In this document: piece by piece, positions 1 to 12,505 of the stretch
Numbering within the stretch: the stretch's first letter is position 1
Layout of the letters: every line of letters begins with the position of its first letter
Made by a program: the position numbers and the translations under genes
The notes under the pieces: generated by a model
Seen by the model: the letters and a program-made list of their open reading frames with translations, nothing else
Told to the model about the DNA's origin: nothing
Database searches by the model: none
From: Sinonovacula constricta
Taxonomy: Eukaryota > Mollusca > Bivalvia > Cardiida > Solecurtidae
DNA length: 64,000 bases
Direction: 5' to 3'
Assembly (NCBI GenBank): GCA_007844125.1
Contig: CM017573.1
Span: 1,264,293 to 1,328,292, forward strand

Positions 1-1413
1 GGCAAGATAAAATAAAGTACATCCATACCCCTGTAACTAAAGTAATGATGATGCAAATGACGGTGCTGCTGCTACTGCTGCTTCTGCTGATAATGATGAC
101 GGTGATACCGATGCTGTTTATGATTATAATGTAAATGGTAATAACGGTTACGGTGATGCCGATGCTCATGACGATTATGATGTAGATCGTGATGCCGGTG
201 ATGCTACTGCTGCTGCGGATGATGATTAGTGGTGATTATACAAGTAATATGGGATCCTGATGATGATCATGTGTGATCAGGTGAATTTAATGGCGGAAAT
301 GATTGTTATGTCTTAATATTTATCATGTAAATGGACGTGATATAAGTTCGTTTTTATTACGGTTGTTTCATTTAACTGTCGATCGATGATTGTATACGTG
401 CACTATTGGCAATCTATGGTTATTCAGACGTTGAACTTTCGGATCATACTAGTCATTGGCTCTGAGTGCCGGAGGGATGTTATTGGTTCTTGATTGGGTC
501 ACACCTTGCAAAAATACACAGCATTGTTGTTTGTTTTATGTTTAGTTGTTTTATGTTTTTGTGTTATATGAGATGTGTTACCTTCTTTTGGTTGACGTTT
601 AATTTCATTAAGTAGCTTTATTTTGTACCACGCAATGCATTCTTTGTAAATGAAAAATAATTTTAGCAAGTGTGTTCACACAAAAATGATAGGCGTAGTT
701 GATCCGGGAACGGACCATGCAGCTACAAAGTAATTAGCGAAAATTCAAACTCGGGAAATGCTGCGACATTGCGCGCGCGTACGTGTAATGACAGCTGTGT
801 ACAATGAAGACTAAGAATGTCGATCCAAGGCGGATGTTAAGCTATTCATTGGAATTAATTAAAACATCAGTTTCGACAGAAACGCACTTTTATAGTTAAA
901 TTGTGTGTTTTATCGTGCGGAGTGATTTTTAGTGCAGTTTCTGTTTTAACGGTACACGGTGACTTGGACAATTTGTGCGGTTTGGAACTGTAATGTACGA
1001 GTTTATTAAATAGATTTTTTGATAATAATAAAGCTTTATTTGTTATTTCGTTCTGCAGAGTACATATAAAAGCGCGTTTGTGTTGATAAATTGAAGCTAG
1101 TTTATTGTGTTCGTTTAAATTTAATTCGTACAAAGAAATTGTTGAAATGTTACTATAAATAATCGGGTGACCTAGAAGCGTTTGAAGCGGTAGTGAAAAT
1201 AACTCGAGCATTCCGATTTTTGCGTTTCTACCGTTTCTAGCGTTCCAAGCGCTCCGGTTATAGCGTTAATACCGTTTACACCGTTTCAAGCGTTTGTAGC
1301 GCTCCGTTCATTTCCATTTCGATAGCATTCCGTTTCCGTTTCAACAGGAAACAAAAAAACTATTCCATTTCCACTCCGTTCCGTTTGTCAATTTCATGAT
1401 TTTCAGTACTGTA
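1..1413. other. Intergenic sequence with imperfect GAT/GCT trinucleotide tract
   Basis: No gene is recognised. Positions about 44-238 form a degenerate trinucleotide tract (GAT, GCT, GGT, GAC variants) with no long perfect run. Positions about 1190-1390 carry many diverged short motifs of the type CGTTT and AGCG, a degenerate short tandem repeat that leads into the satellite array. The only reading frame of note (minus strand, 867-1211) resembles no protein I know and has no visible supporting signals. Confidence 0.6.
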
Positions 1414-4400
1414 ACAACGAAAACCGTTTTGGCCTAGGACTTCCCGTTCCGGACCTCGGGCCCACCCCCCTATTAAGGGGACTACACGTCCGCCATTTTG
1501 CCCCTTTTTTGCCCCCAGAGACCATGAAACTCGGCACGAACCTGGGGCCGGGGTGGAACTTCCTGGCAACGAAAACCGTTTTGGCCTAGGACTTCCCGTT
1601 CCGGAGCTCGGGCCCCCACCCCTTTTAATACGAATGCCTCCATAGGGGGACTACACGTCCGCCATTTTGCCCCTTTTTTGACCCAGAGACCTGAAACTCG
1701 GCACGAACCTGGGGCCGGGGTGGAACTTCCTGGCAACGAAAACCGTTTTGGCCTAGGACTTCCCGTTCCGGAGCTCGGGCCCACCCCTTTTAATACGAAT
1801 GCCTCCATAGGGGGACTACACGTCCGCCATTTTGCCCCTTTTTTGCCCCCAGAGACCTGAAACTCGGCACGAACCTGGGGCCGGGGTGGAACTTCCTGGC
1901 AACGAAAACCGTTTTGGCCTAGGACTTCCCGTTCCGGAGCTCGGGCCCACCCCTTTTAATACGAATGCCTCCATAGGGGGACTACACGTCCGCCATTTTG
2001 CCCCTTTTTGCCCCAGAGACTGAAACTCGGCACGAACCTGGGGCCGGGGTGGAACTTCCTGGCAACGAAAACCGTTTTGGCCTAGGACTTCCCGTTCCGG
2101 AGCTCGGGCCCACCCCCTTTTAATACGAATGCCTCCATAGGGGACTACACGTCCGCCATTTTGCCCCTTTTTTGCCCCCAGAGACCTGAAACTCGGCACG
2201 AACCTGGGGCCGGGGTGGAACTTCCTGGCAACGAAAACCGTTTTGGCCTAGGACTTCCCGTTCCGGAGCTCGGGCCCACCCCCTTTTAATACGAATGCCT
2301 CCATAGGGGGACTACACGTCCGCCATTTTGCCCCTTTTTGCCCCCAGAGACCTGAAACTCGGCACGAACCTGGGGCCGGGGTGGAACTTCCTGGCAACGA
2401 AAACCGTTTTGGCCTAGGACTTCCCGTTCCGGAGCTCGGGCCCACCCCCTTTTAATACGAATGCCTCCATAGGGGACTACACGTCCGCCATTTTGCCCCT
2501 TTTTTGCCCCCAGAGACATGAAACTCGGCACGAACCTGGGGCCGGTGGAACTTCCTGGCAACGAAAACCGTTTTGGCCTAGGACTTCCCGTTCCGGAGCT
2601 CGGGCCCACCCCCTTTTAATACGAATGCCTCCATAGGGGGACTACACGTCCGCCATTTTGCCCCTTTTTTGCCCCCAGAGACCTGAAACTCGGCACGAAC
2701 CTGGGGCCGGGGTGGAACTTCCTGGCAACGAAAACCGTTTTGGCCTAGGACTTCCCGTTCCGGAGCTCGGGCCCACCCCTTTTAATACGAATGCCTCCAT
2801 AGGGGGACTACACGTCCGCCATTTTGCCCCTTTTTTGCCCCCAGAGACCTGAAACTCGGCACGAACCTGGGGCCGGGGTGGAACTTCCTGGCAACGAAAA
2901 CCGTTTTGGCCTAGGACTTCCCGTTCCGGAGCTCGGGCCCACCCCCTTTTAATACGAATGCCTCCATAGGGGGACTACACGTCCGCCATTTTGCCCCTTT
3001 TTTTGCCCCCAGAGACCTGAAACTCGGCACGAACCTGGGGCCGGGTGGAACTTCCTGGCAACGAAAACCGTTTTGGCCTAGGACTTCCCGTTCCGGAGCT
3101 CGGGCCCACCCCTTTTAATACGAATGCTCCATAGGGGACTACACGTCCGCCATTTTGCCCCTTTTTTGCCCCCAGAGACCTGAAACTCGGCACGAACCTG
3201 GGGCCGAGGTGGAACTTCCTGGCAACGAAAACCGATTTGGCCTAGGACTTCCCGTTCCGGAGCTCGGGCCCACCCCCCTTTTAATACGAACGCCTACATA
3301 TGGGGACTACACGTCCGCCATTTTGCCGCTTTTTTTGCCCCCAGAGACATGAAACTCGGCATGATCCTGGGGCCGGCGTGGAACTTCCTGGCAACGAAAA
3401 CCGTTTTGGCCTAGGACTTCCCGTTCCGGAGCTCGGGCCCACACCCCTTTTAATACCCATGCGTCTATAGGGGGACTACACGTCCACCATTTTGCCCCTT
3501 TTTTGCCCCCAGAGACCTGAAACTCGGCACGAACCTGGGGCCGCGGTGGAACCTCCTGGCAACGAAAACCGTTTTGGCCTAGGACTTCCCGTTCCGGAGC
3601 TCGGGCCCACCCCCTTTTAATACGAATGCCTCCATAGGGGAACTACACGTCCGCCAGTTTGCCCCCTTTTTGTCCCCAGAGACATGAACGTCGGCAAAAA
3701 CTTTGGGCTGGCGTGGAACGTCCTGGCAACGAAAACCGTTTTGGCCTAGGACTTCCCGTTCCGGAGCTCGGGCCCACACCCCTTTTCATACGAATGCCTC
3801 CATAGGGGAACTACACGTCCGCCATTTTGCCCCTTTTTTGCCTCCAGAGACATGAAACTCGGCACTAACCGGGGGCAGGGGTGGAACTTCCTGGCAACGA
3901 AAACCGTTTTGGCCTAGATCTTCCCGTTCCGGAGCTAGGGCCCACCCCCCTTTTAATACGAATGCCTCCATAGGGGGATTACACGTCCGCCATTTGACCA
4001 CTTTTTGGCCCCCAGAGACATGAAAGTCGGCAAGAACCAGCGGCCGGGGTGGAACTTCCTGGCAACGAAAACCGTTTTGGCCTAGGTCTTCCCGTTCCGG
4101 AGCTCGGGCCCACCCCCCGTTTAATACGAATGCGTCCATAGGGGGATTACACGTCCGCCATTGTGCCACTTCTTTTGCCCCCAGAGACCTGAACCTCGGC
4201 ATGATCCTGGGGCCGGGGTGGAACTTCGGGGTAACGAAAACCGTTTTGGCCTAGAACTTCCCCTTCCGGAGCTCGGGCCCATCCCCTCCTTTTAATACGA
4301 ATGCCTCCATAGGTGGACTACACGTCCGCCATTGTGCCCATTTTTCTGCCCCCCAGAGCCATGAAACTCGGCACGAACCTGGGGCCGGTGTGAAACTTCC

Positions 4401-7394
4401 TGGCAACGAAAACCGTTTTGGCCTAGGACTTCCCGTTCCGGAGCACGGGCGTACCCCCATTTTAATACGAATGCCTCCATAGGGGGACTACACGTCCGCC
4501 ATTTTGCCCCTTTTTTGCCCCCAGAGACCTGAACCTCGGCACGATCCGGGGGCCTGACTGGAACATCCTGGCAACGAAAACTGTTTTGGCCTAGGACTTC
4601 CCGTTCCGGAACACGGGCCCACCCCCCTTTTAATACGAATGCCTCCATACGGGGACTACACGTCCGCCATGTTGCCCCTTTTTTGCCCCCAGAAACATGA
4701 AACTCGGCACGAACCTGGGACCGGGGTCGAACTTCCTGGCAACGAAAACCGTTTTGGCCTAGGACTTCCCGTTCTGGAGCTCTGGCCCACCCCCCTTTTA
4801 ATACAAATGCCTCCATAGGGGGACTACACGTCCGCCATTTTGGTACTTTTTTGCCCGCAGAGACATGAAACTCGGCACGAACCTGGGGCCGGGGTGGAAC
4901 TTCCTGGCAACGAAAACCGTTTTTGTCTAGGTCTTCCCGTTCCGGAGCTCGGGCCCACCCCCCTTTCAATACGAATGCCTCCATAAGGGGATTACACGTC
5001 CGCCATTTTGCCCCTTTTTTTGGCCACAGAGACATGAAACTCGGCAAGAACCTTGGGCCGGGGTGGAACTTCCTGGCAACAAAAACCGTTTTGGCCTAAG
5101 TCTTCCCGTTCCGGAGCTCGGGCCCACCCCTCTTTTAATACGAATGCCTCTATAGCGGGACTACACGTTCGCCATTTAGCCGGTTTTTTGCCTCCAGAGA
5201 CCTGATACTCGGCACGAACCTGGGGCCGGGGTGGAACTTCCTGGCAACGAAAACCGTTTTGGCCTAGGACTTCCCGTTCCGGAGCTCGGGCCCACCCCCT
5301 CCTTTTAATACGAATGCCTCCATACGGGGACTACACGTCCGCCATTTTGCCCCTATTTTGCCCCCAGAGACCTGAACCTCGGCACGAACCTGGGGCCGGG
5401 GTGGAACATCCTGGCAACGAAAACCGTTTTGGCCTAGGACTTCCCGTTCTGGAGCTCTGGCCCACCCCCCTTTTAATACGAATGCCTCCATAGGGGGACT
5501 ACACGTCCGCCATTTTGTCACTTTTTTGCCCCCAGAGACATAAAACTCGGCTTGAACCTGGGGCCGGGGTGGAACTTCATCGCAACGAAAACCGTTTTGG
5601 CCTAGGACTTCCCGTTCCGGAGCTCGGGCCCACCCCCCTTTCAATACGAATGTCTCCATAGGGGGATTACACGTCCGCCATTATGCCCCTTTTTTGACCC
5701 CAGAGACATGAAACTTGGCACGAACCTGGGGCCGGGGTGGAACATCCTGGCAACGAAAACCGTTTTGGCCTAGGACTTCCCGTTCCGGAGCTAGGGCCCA
5801 CCCCCCCCCCCCCCCTTTTAATACGAATGCCTCCATAGGGGGACTACACGTCCGCCATTTTGCCCCTTTTTCTGCCGCCCAGAGACATGAAACTCGGCAC
5901 GAACCTGGGACCGGGTGGAACTTCCTGGCAACTAAAACTGTTTTGGCCTAGGACTTCCCGTTCCGGAGCTCGGGCCCATCCCCCTTTTAATACGAATGCC
6001 TCCATACGGGGACTACACGTCCGCCATTTTCCCCTTTTTTTGCCCCTAGAGACATGAAACTCGGCACGAACCTGGGGCCGGGGTGGAACTTCCTGGCAAC
6101 GAAAACTGTTTTGACCTAGATCTTCCCGTTCCGGAGCTCGGGCCCACCCCCCTTTTAATACGAATGCCTCCATAGGGGAACTACACGTCGGGCCATTTTG
6201 CCCCTTTTTTACCCCCAGAGACATGAAACTTGGCACGAACCTGGGGCTGGGTTGGAGCGTCCTGACAACGAAAACCGTTTTGGCCTAGGACATCCGTTCC
6301 GGAGCTCCGGCCTACCCCGCTTTTAATACGAATGCCTTTATAGAGGACTACACGTCCGCCATTTTGCCCCCTTTTCCCCCAGAGACCTGAAACTCGGCAC
6401 GAACCTGGGGCCTGGGTGGAACTTCCTGGCAACGAAAACCGTTTTGGCCTAGGACAACCCGTTCCATATCTCCGCCCCCCCCCCCCCCCCCCCCCCCCCT
6501 TTTAATCCGAATGCCTCCATAGGGCGACTACACGTCCGCAATTTTGCACCTTTTTTTTGCCCCCATAGACCTGAAACTTGGCACGAACCCGGGGCCGGGC
6601 TGGAACTTCCTGGCAACGAAAACCGTTTTGGCCTAGGACTTCCCGTTCCGGAGCTCAGGCCCACCCCCTTTTAATACGAATGCCTCCATAGGGGACTACA
6701 CGTCCGCCATTTTGCCCCTTTTTTGCCCCCAGAGACCTGAAACTCGGCACGAACCTGGGGCCGGGGTGGAACTTCCTGGCAACGAAAACCGTTTTGGCCT
6801 AGGACTTCCCGTTCCGGAGCTCGGGCCCACCCCCCTTTTAATACGAATGCCTCTATAGGGGGACTACATGTCCGCCATTTTGTCCCTTTTTTGCCCCCAG
6901 AGACCTGAAACTCGGCACAAACCCGGGGCCGGGGTGGAACTTCCTGGCAACGAAAACCGTTTTTGCCTAGGACTTCTCGTTTCGGAGCTCGGGCCCACCC
7001 CCCTTTCAATACGAATGCCTCCATAGGGGGACTACACGTCCGCCATTTTGCCCCTTCTTTTGCCCCCAGAGACCTGAAACTCGGCACGAACCTGGGACCT
7101 GGGTGGCACTTCCTGGCAACGAAAACCGTTTTAGCCTAGGACTTCCCGTCCCGGAGCTCTGGCCCAGCCCCCTTTTAATACGAATGCCTCCATAGGGGGA
7201 CTGCACGTCCGCCATTTTGCCCCTTTTTGTCCCCAGTGACCTGAAACTCGGCACGAACCTGGGGCCGGGGTGGAACTTCCTGGCAACGAAAACCGTTTTG
7301 GCCTAGGACTTCCCGTTCCGGAGCTCAGGCCCACCCCCCTTTTAATTCGAATGCCTCCATAGGGGGACTACACGTCCGCCATTTTGCCCCTTAC
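1414..7394. repeat. GC-rich satellite array, unit about 165 bp, about 36 copies
   Basis: Head-to-tail copies of one unit. The phrase actacacgtccgccatttt recurs at about 1481, 1650, 1815 and 1981, giving a period of 165-166 bp. Each unit carries CCTAGG, GAGCTC and GGGCCC palindromes, a C-rich run before tttt, and the phrase aacgaaaaccgttttggcc. Units from 1414 to about 3240 are nearly identical, those from about 3280 to 6500 carry many substitutions and indels, and those from about 6600 to 7390 are again closer to the consensus. The array ends abruptly at the phrase cgccattttgccccttact. Its GC content is far above the flanks. Because the period is close to 55 codons, open frames up to 251 codons appear on the minus strand, but homopolymer indels break them from unit to unit, so coding is unlikely. 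Confidence 0.95.
6471..6500. repeat. Poly-C run inside the satellite
   Basis: A run of about 28 C residues expands the short C tract that normally precedes tttt in each satellite unit. A smaller expansion of the same tract lies near 5799-5815. Homopolymers of this length vary in length and are also prone to sequencing error. Confidence 0.9.
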
Positions 7395-8520
7395 TATAAA
7401 GCATACAAAATGCCAGATTGATCCGTTAAGGAGGTGTCGACCGGTAGCTGGGTTATAGTTAAAAATGGAAAAGTTGAGGAAGGGAGTTTACGGAACATGG
7501 TTTATTTGAAGACAGAAAAAGGGGAAAAGGAGAGGAAAGTCGAAGGCAAGAAAGTAGAACGAAAGGGAGTAAAAGCTAACCCAGCACCGGCCGAGGGGTT
7601 AGCCGATTGGGGATACAGGACCAGTACCCCGCCCGTCTACCCCACAACTTAGTGCCAAAGTAGTAGTGTTGGTCAGGGTCGTTATGTGTCAATATCCTGA
7701 CAAGCCAACAAAGACCCCAACCACCAGGATCCCCTCGTCGTAGAGATACTGGGTCGCCACCCACGGCAAACAGGTGGGCTACCTTTGGAGGGTTCTTACC
7801 CCGCTACAGGTAGCGGCAGCCGGAGAATTCTAAGGCCCACAAATTTATGACGAGCAAAATTAACGAAAAGAGCATACATAAACATACATTCGCAAAACAT
7901 ATCAATTTGATATTATTCGCTAAATAATCGTTGTCAATGGCAACGCGCATCTGCGAACCTGGAGCACGTGAAATCTTGTTTGAGGGCAATTTCTTTAACG
8001 CATACCACCGCGAAAACGTATGCTGCCTTATGACGTTTACGACGTCATATCCGGAAATTTTGACGGTTATCGTTTTTCCGTTTGAATATTATACGCATTT
8101 GTTCATAGCTGTGTCACTAACCAAAATTTCTAAATCATGACGTCGCCGCTTGACGTCGAGTTAAGGACAGCCATTAAATTTTGTGTCGGATTAGATAAGA
8201 CACAAAGTTAAGGCAAGCCATACATCTTTAATCGGAAACGCTTGTGTTATTTGGCGACCTTTCGGTCAGCTTCGATCATCACCGGATTTGAACGAAATTT
8301 TCCGATACAGAGTCTCTAACAAAATGCCTAGACGATAAATATTTGAAATGAGGACAAATCTTGTAATTATCACTAATTTTTTAATTATCATTAAACCAAA
8401 ACTCAAATTCTTTTAGCTATATTTAGCAATAAGTATTTTATCAGTTATTTAAATAATAACGCGATGTTAGATTATTGAATTTTTATTCTAGAGACTTGTC
8501 CAGTATATCCGGTGTTTATT
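7395..8520. other. Spacer with no recognised gene
   Basis: Unique-looking sequence after the satellite. A plus-strand frame at 7434-7652 (GTG start, rich in K, E and G) and neighbouring frames resemble nothing I know. Positions 7560-7800 are more GC-rich than the surroundings and could be part of an unidentified retroelement. Several TGACGT and GACGTC motifs occur at 8029-8160. Confidence 0.4.
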
Positions 8521-8523
8521 AAA

Positions 8524-9668
8524 ATGGCGTCTTCGGACGTTACAAACGCGGTCGATTCACTTCAGAAAAAGTACGATCTATTAGCAAAACTCACGTGATG
8601 ATCGATCACCATTTTGTGTAGGACATACTTGTGATTTACCACAGTGTTTATTGAAGGAGTGCCCGCTGCCAAACAACATTAACCGGCAAAAATGTCAGCC
8701 GTGACAGTTAGAGCACTGGACGAATAATTATGGAATTAGAAATGCTTTTCCTGTCATTGCAATGCTGCAAGGCATGTCGCCTAGGGCCAGTACCGCTGAC
8801 GTAAAACAGTGTAGTTGGGGAGTTACAGCGTGGTCTTAAGGGAAATTTGTATGTAAAATGTTCAAACATTGAGTGTGCCCAGATCAACATAGTTCCCTAT
8901 GGGAAAACCCACAGGGCCCCCGGTTCTAAAGGCATCCCCTCATTTGCTGTCAACACCAAGCTTAGAACAGGTAAATACACATTTTCGTATTTAAAAAATA
9001 AAATGAAACATCGAATTAATGTACCTTTGTGTTAGCAGATTAGTCTTCTATCTTCTACATTTGTAGTTTGTAGTGCGCTTAAAATAAACAATTTATATCG
9101 TAATTAACTATTAACTTTTTTTTAGCAATGATTGATAGTCTCGGGGGTCCAGATGAAGTCAACAACTTCCTATCGAATCTGAATATCAGGCCTATCAACC
9201 CCTAGAATTTAAAGGTACGTTTTCATAGTGTTAATCATTAATATTGGTTTAAAACACTAATTATATATTGATTATTAAAAAAATGATTCTTGGTATACAA
9301 ATGGAATTACCATTGGTTTGTATGTTAACAACACGTATTTGCCTTTTTTTTACTTTTTAACGTGTCCATATTGATGTATTATAAACACAGTGGCATTTTT
9401 TCTTCCTGTGTACAATATATAACTTCATTTTTGTACAGGCGAATAAGTCATTTTTTACATATAACAGTTCTCAAAACCATACATCAAATTATAGGTGAGG
9501 GAGCGCAGGGCCGGAAGTAACGTGCATTCCATGGCTGCTGCATCGACACTGAATACTGCAAATAATTCATTCGCCATGGAAATGCAGTTGAAGAACATCG
9601 AGTCGTTGAGTGTTCTCTTCTACAAGAGTGATGAAGGCACCTACTGCAAAAAATGTGGCGGGATCTAG
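8524..9668 (+). pseudogene. Mutator-like (PF20700-type) ORF remnant with introns
   Basis: Three segments read as one protein across two GT-AG introns. The first runs from about 8805 to 8970 and encodes GNLYVKCSNIECAQ followed by VNTKLRT. The second, 9126-9214, encodes MIDSLGGPDEVNNFLSNLNI. The third, 9495-9668, encodes VRERRAG. The intron ends are AG|GTAAAT to TTTTAG, and AAG|GTACGT to TATAG. The series cysteine pair, VNTK, FLSNLNI, ERRAG is the order I associate with the metazoan Mutator-like transposase domain PF20700. An in-frame TAG breaks the second segment (after RPINP), and the third segment stops soon after a YCKKCGG motif. An ATG frame at 8524 (MASSDVTNAVDS) may be the original start, but its link is not proven. 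The region is probably a decayed transposon or transposon-derived gene. Family assignment is from memory of conserved motifs. Confidence 0.5.
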
Positions 9669-10748
9669 TCTAAATCTAGCCTGTCTTCGGACAATATTCC
9701 TGCGGGATGGTGAAGATGGACTGTTTAACACTTTAACATGTAAAAATAAAGAAGGCCAGCCCCGTGTCACTAATTGTAAATGGACTTTGGAGACTTTGAT
9801 TCAAAAGTTGGTGGATTTCTTTAAACATAAGCAGTGATGTGTATCAACTGGTATTGTGAACACGCATTTTTAATTATAGCCATATTTGGCATTGATTGTT
9901 TCAGTTCTATGTGCACTTGTCATAATGTCTTACATTGTATCATTATTTTGGAATAATTAGGATTTTCAATTTGAATTGTGTCTTTTTTAAAACTTCTCTT
10001 GGAAGCATACTGACTTCAGTGAAACTAAACACCTGAAATGTTCACAGTGAAATATTAAGGTGTGTTTGTGAGATTTACCGCTTGATGTGAATGCTTTGAA
10101 CATATGTTCATGTTAGTGCAAATTTATATAATTAATTTAATGTGTTTTCAACCCACTTTGTATATTAAAAAACAGTTTTTACCCTCTCCGGTTTTTGTTT
10201 GTGTAAAAACTTACATTTCTCTCTCATTTGAAATTCTTTGGTTGCTGACGTTTTTATCTACTGTACATACTGTACATATGTTGTTTTATTACTAGTTATC
10301 ATGTATGTACAAAAGTTCATTATATCTATTTTAACTCCCGATGCAGGTGCTTACGATTTATTTGCTAATGGGAGGTAGGGTGTTTTTTTACCATTCCTGA
10401 AATAAATATATGGTAAATAAAAATTAATTTACTGTTTTATGATTCTATATACATTGCCTGAAAATGTATGTAACACTTATTGCTTGTGAACATACAAAAA
10501 TAACAAAAGAATCATAGATTGATAGCGCTTATTTGCTGTTTTGGCTGAAAATCATTTGTTCTATGAGCCGAAGTTTGACAATTGGCCTGTTTTTATAATA
10601 TAAATCTCATCGAAGTTTTTTTTAAGTCTGATAATATATGCTAATAGACACAAAATAAACCCAAAACAAGAAGTGTATTTGGATTTTTATTGATTTTATA
10701 AGCAAAACTGTACCATAAGTACTTTAGCTAAATAATACCATTCTAGAT
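9669..10748. other. AT-rich spacer with a partial R1 repeat
   Basis: No gene is recognised. An open frame ending at 9837 (DGLFNTLTCKNKEGQ) may be further decayed coding sequence of the Mutator-like ORF just upstream. Positions about 10217-10354 resemble the middle of the R1 repeat found at 14654 and 23090: they share tttttatctactgtacatac with the 23090 copy and ccgatgcaggtgcttac with both. Confidence 0.5.
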
Positions 10749-10923
10749 AGAGTGGGTTGGCAAAGTCCTAAACTTTACTGAAAGTTGATGGTGAATTTTT
10801 TACAAAAAAATAAAGATCACATGTACATAACTCTTAATAAAAAAATGGATTTCTGAATATTGCCAATGATGGATGGCTTACCTTAAGGTGATACAGAGTT
10901 CCAGTATAATCAATGCAGAGGGC

Positions 10924-12014
10924 GTTTGCCTTTAAGTGGCACCGACGATTTTGAGAAGAAGGTTCTCTATAGAGGACGAACAGCGATGTGGTCACCCGTC
11001 TAATGTGAAATACACGATTTTAGAAAATGTGAAGAATATGGTGTACAGTGACAGACGACACACCCTAAGAAGTTAATCTTCTGATTTGGATGTTTCTACA
11101 TCTACAGTACACGACACTTTGAAAAAAGAGCTAGGAATGTCCAAAGTGTGCGCGTGGTAGGTGCCGAGACTTTCTAAGAATCATGAATTTGAAACTAGGG
11201 TTTGCTGCTCGAGCGAGTTCGTCCGCCGTGCGCAAAGTTGAGGAATTCCTTGGTCGCATAATTACAACTGACGAGACTTGGTTATGGCACTTCGACCCGA
11301 AGTCGAAAGCACAGTCCTGTGTATGTAAAAACCCCTGGACTCCTCCCCCAAAGGCTAGGGTACAGAAGAGTGGTGGTATACATATGTTCATGTTTTTCAT
11401 GGACAGAAAGGATATGATCCTACAACATCAAGTACCCGATGGCCAGGCAGTGACCGCTAGTTATTATTCGAAGGATGGCAGTTTAATATTGTATAAACAT
11501 TATTTTACTATTATTTAGGTGCTTAAACTATAACTATTAATAATACACACAATAATGGAAATGATAAAAAATAGTTTGTTTCAGCTTAATATCACTATTT
11601 ACTTGGGGTAGGTTTGACACATTGTTTTCCCTTCAGGTTCCCAGGCGTCACTTAATGTAGGCAATGAAGAAGAAACGTCCCGATCTTGATCTAGAACGCA
11701 TGATTTTTCGCCAAGATAAGGCCCCTGGACACAGGGCTGACTCAACCATCCTAGAAATCAGTTTACCTGGTTTCGAAATTCTCCAGTATTCACCCTACAG
11801 TCCAGATCTATCCCCATGGACTTCAGAGTTTTCCTAGAGATCAAAGCTGCTCTACGAGGTCTGTGCTTTGAGAACACGAACGAGCTTTATACGTACACAC
11901 AAAACTGTTGTTTCGTCATACAAAAGTGACTGGTTCAGTGATACCTACACTAAATGGTTACAGAGACACAGAAAATGCATTTAGATCCATGGTGATTATG
12001 TTGAAAAAGTGTGA
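10924..12014 (+). pseudogene. Mariner (DD34D) transposase pseudogene, copy 1, with intron-like interruption
   Basis: Successive frames match mariner transposase in order: the paired-like N-terminal region (WHRRF, then SDRRHTL, then HDTLKKELGMSKV), the first catalytic Asp in TTDETWLWHFDP, the second in FRQDKAPGHRA, and the third in SPDLSP/MDF. A one-base deletion falls between SP and MDF, and the spacing matches DD34D. The C-terminal KWLQRHRK and GDYVEKV end at 12014. In-frame stops and frameshifts make it inactive. Between YYSK (ending 11473) and VPRRHL (starting 11637) lie 163 bp of AT-rich sequence ending TTTTCCCTTCAG. The expected donor GT reads GA here. Copies 2 and 3 are interrupted at the same site. 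Confidence 0.85.
11474..11636 (+). other. Intron-like insert in mariner copy 1
   Basis: A 163-bp AT-rich segment lies exactly between codons for YYSK and VPRR. It ends in a pyrimidine tract and CAG and starts GAT instead of GT, so a lost donor is likely. It is homologous in position to the inserts at 13108-13208 and 18939-19089. Confidence 0.65.
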
Positions 12015-12241
12015 ACAAATATCAGAGGTTATTATGACGTCATTTGTATAACGCTGGTGTGCTCCGAGTTCACCTCACTATTGTTGTGTATAAGCTGTAA
12101 CTTTTATTACTGTTTAATGTATTTTCATATTATTTATACAACATGTACAAAATAGAACAACCTTCTAAATTTTATATTATCTCAAGGTACACAGAGGGTA
12201 TTTGTTATTTTATAGCGCCAGTCTACGAACTTTCCGATCAC

Positions 12242-12505
12242 CCCTCTTATTTAATACAAATTATAGTTAAATATGTAATTTATCCGAGTAAGGACTTTAA
12301 AACGTGGTAACATTACTATTACGCATCCTGGCGCACGGCATATTTTCTTATATCTTTTTAGTGAATGAAAAGAGCTCCTAAAATTGCTCCAAACGCCGCG
12401 AATTTTTTATGACGACACTTCTGACTTAGGTATGTCATTTCCGCAAGTTGTTTAAGCTGTTATCTCAGATCGTTATAGCTATACTTTCGCGACAAGGCAG
12501 CGACT
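12242..12505. other. Spacer between mariner copies
   Basis: No coding similarity is seen. The 5' end of mariner copy 2 should lie here, but no convincing inverted repeat could be paired with the far side. Confidence 0.4.

Larger units (their letters stand above)
10749..12241 (+). mobile_element. Mariner-like DNA transposon, copy 1 (decayed)
   Basis: The mariner coding remnant lies between imperfect inverted ends: gagtgggttggcaaagtc near 10750, and the reverse complement of ctttccgatcacccctct near 12220-12241. TA is present on both sides. The ends match only imperfectly, so the boundaries are less certain than those of copy 3. The length of about 1.5 kb fits a mariner carrying one short intron. 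Confidence 0.6.

Noticed and set aside
1482..7334. Long minus-strand open frames with a repeated peptide in the satellite (up to 251 codons)
   Set aside because: They exist because the unit is close to 55 codons long. Frames shift with homopolymer length from unit to unit, and no start, splice or codon bias supports translation.
7434..7652. Small Lys/Glu-rich ORF after the satellite
   Set aside because: No recognisable similarity, GTG start, low-complexity composition.
9567..9770. Minus-strand ORF overlapping the Mutator-like third segment
   Set aside because: Shadow of the plus-strand frame, which carries the recognisable motifs.
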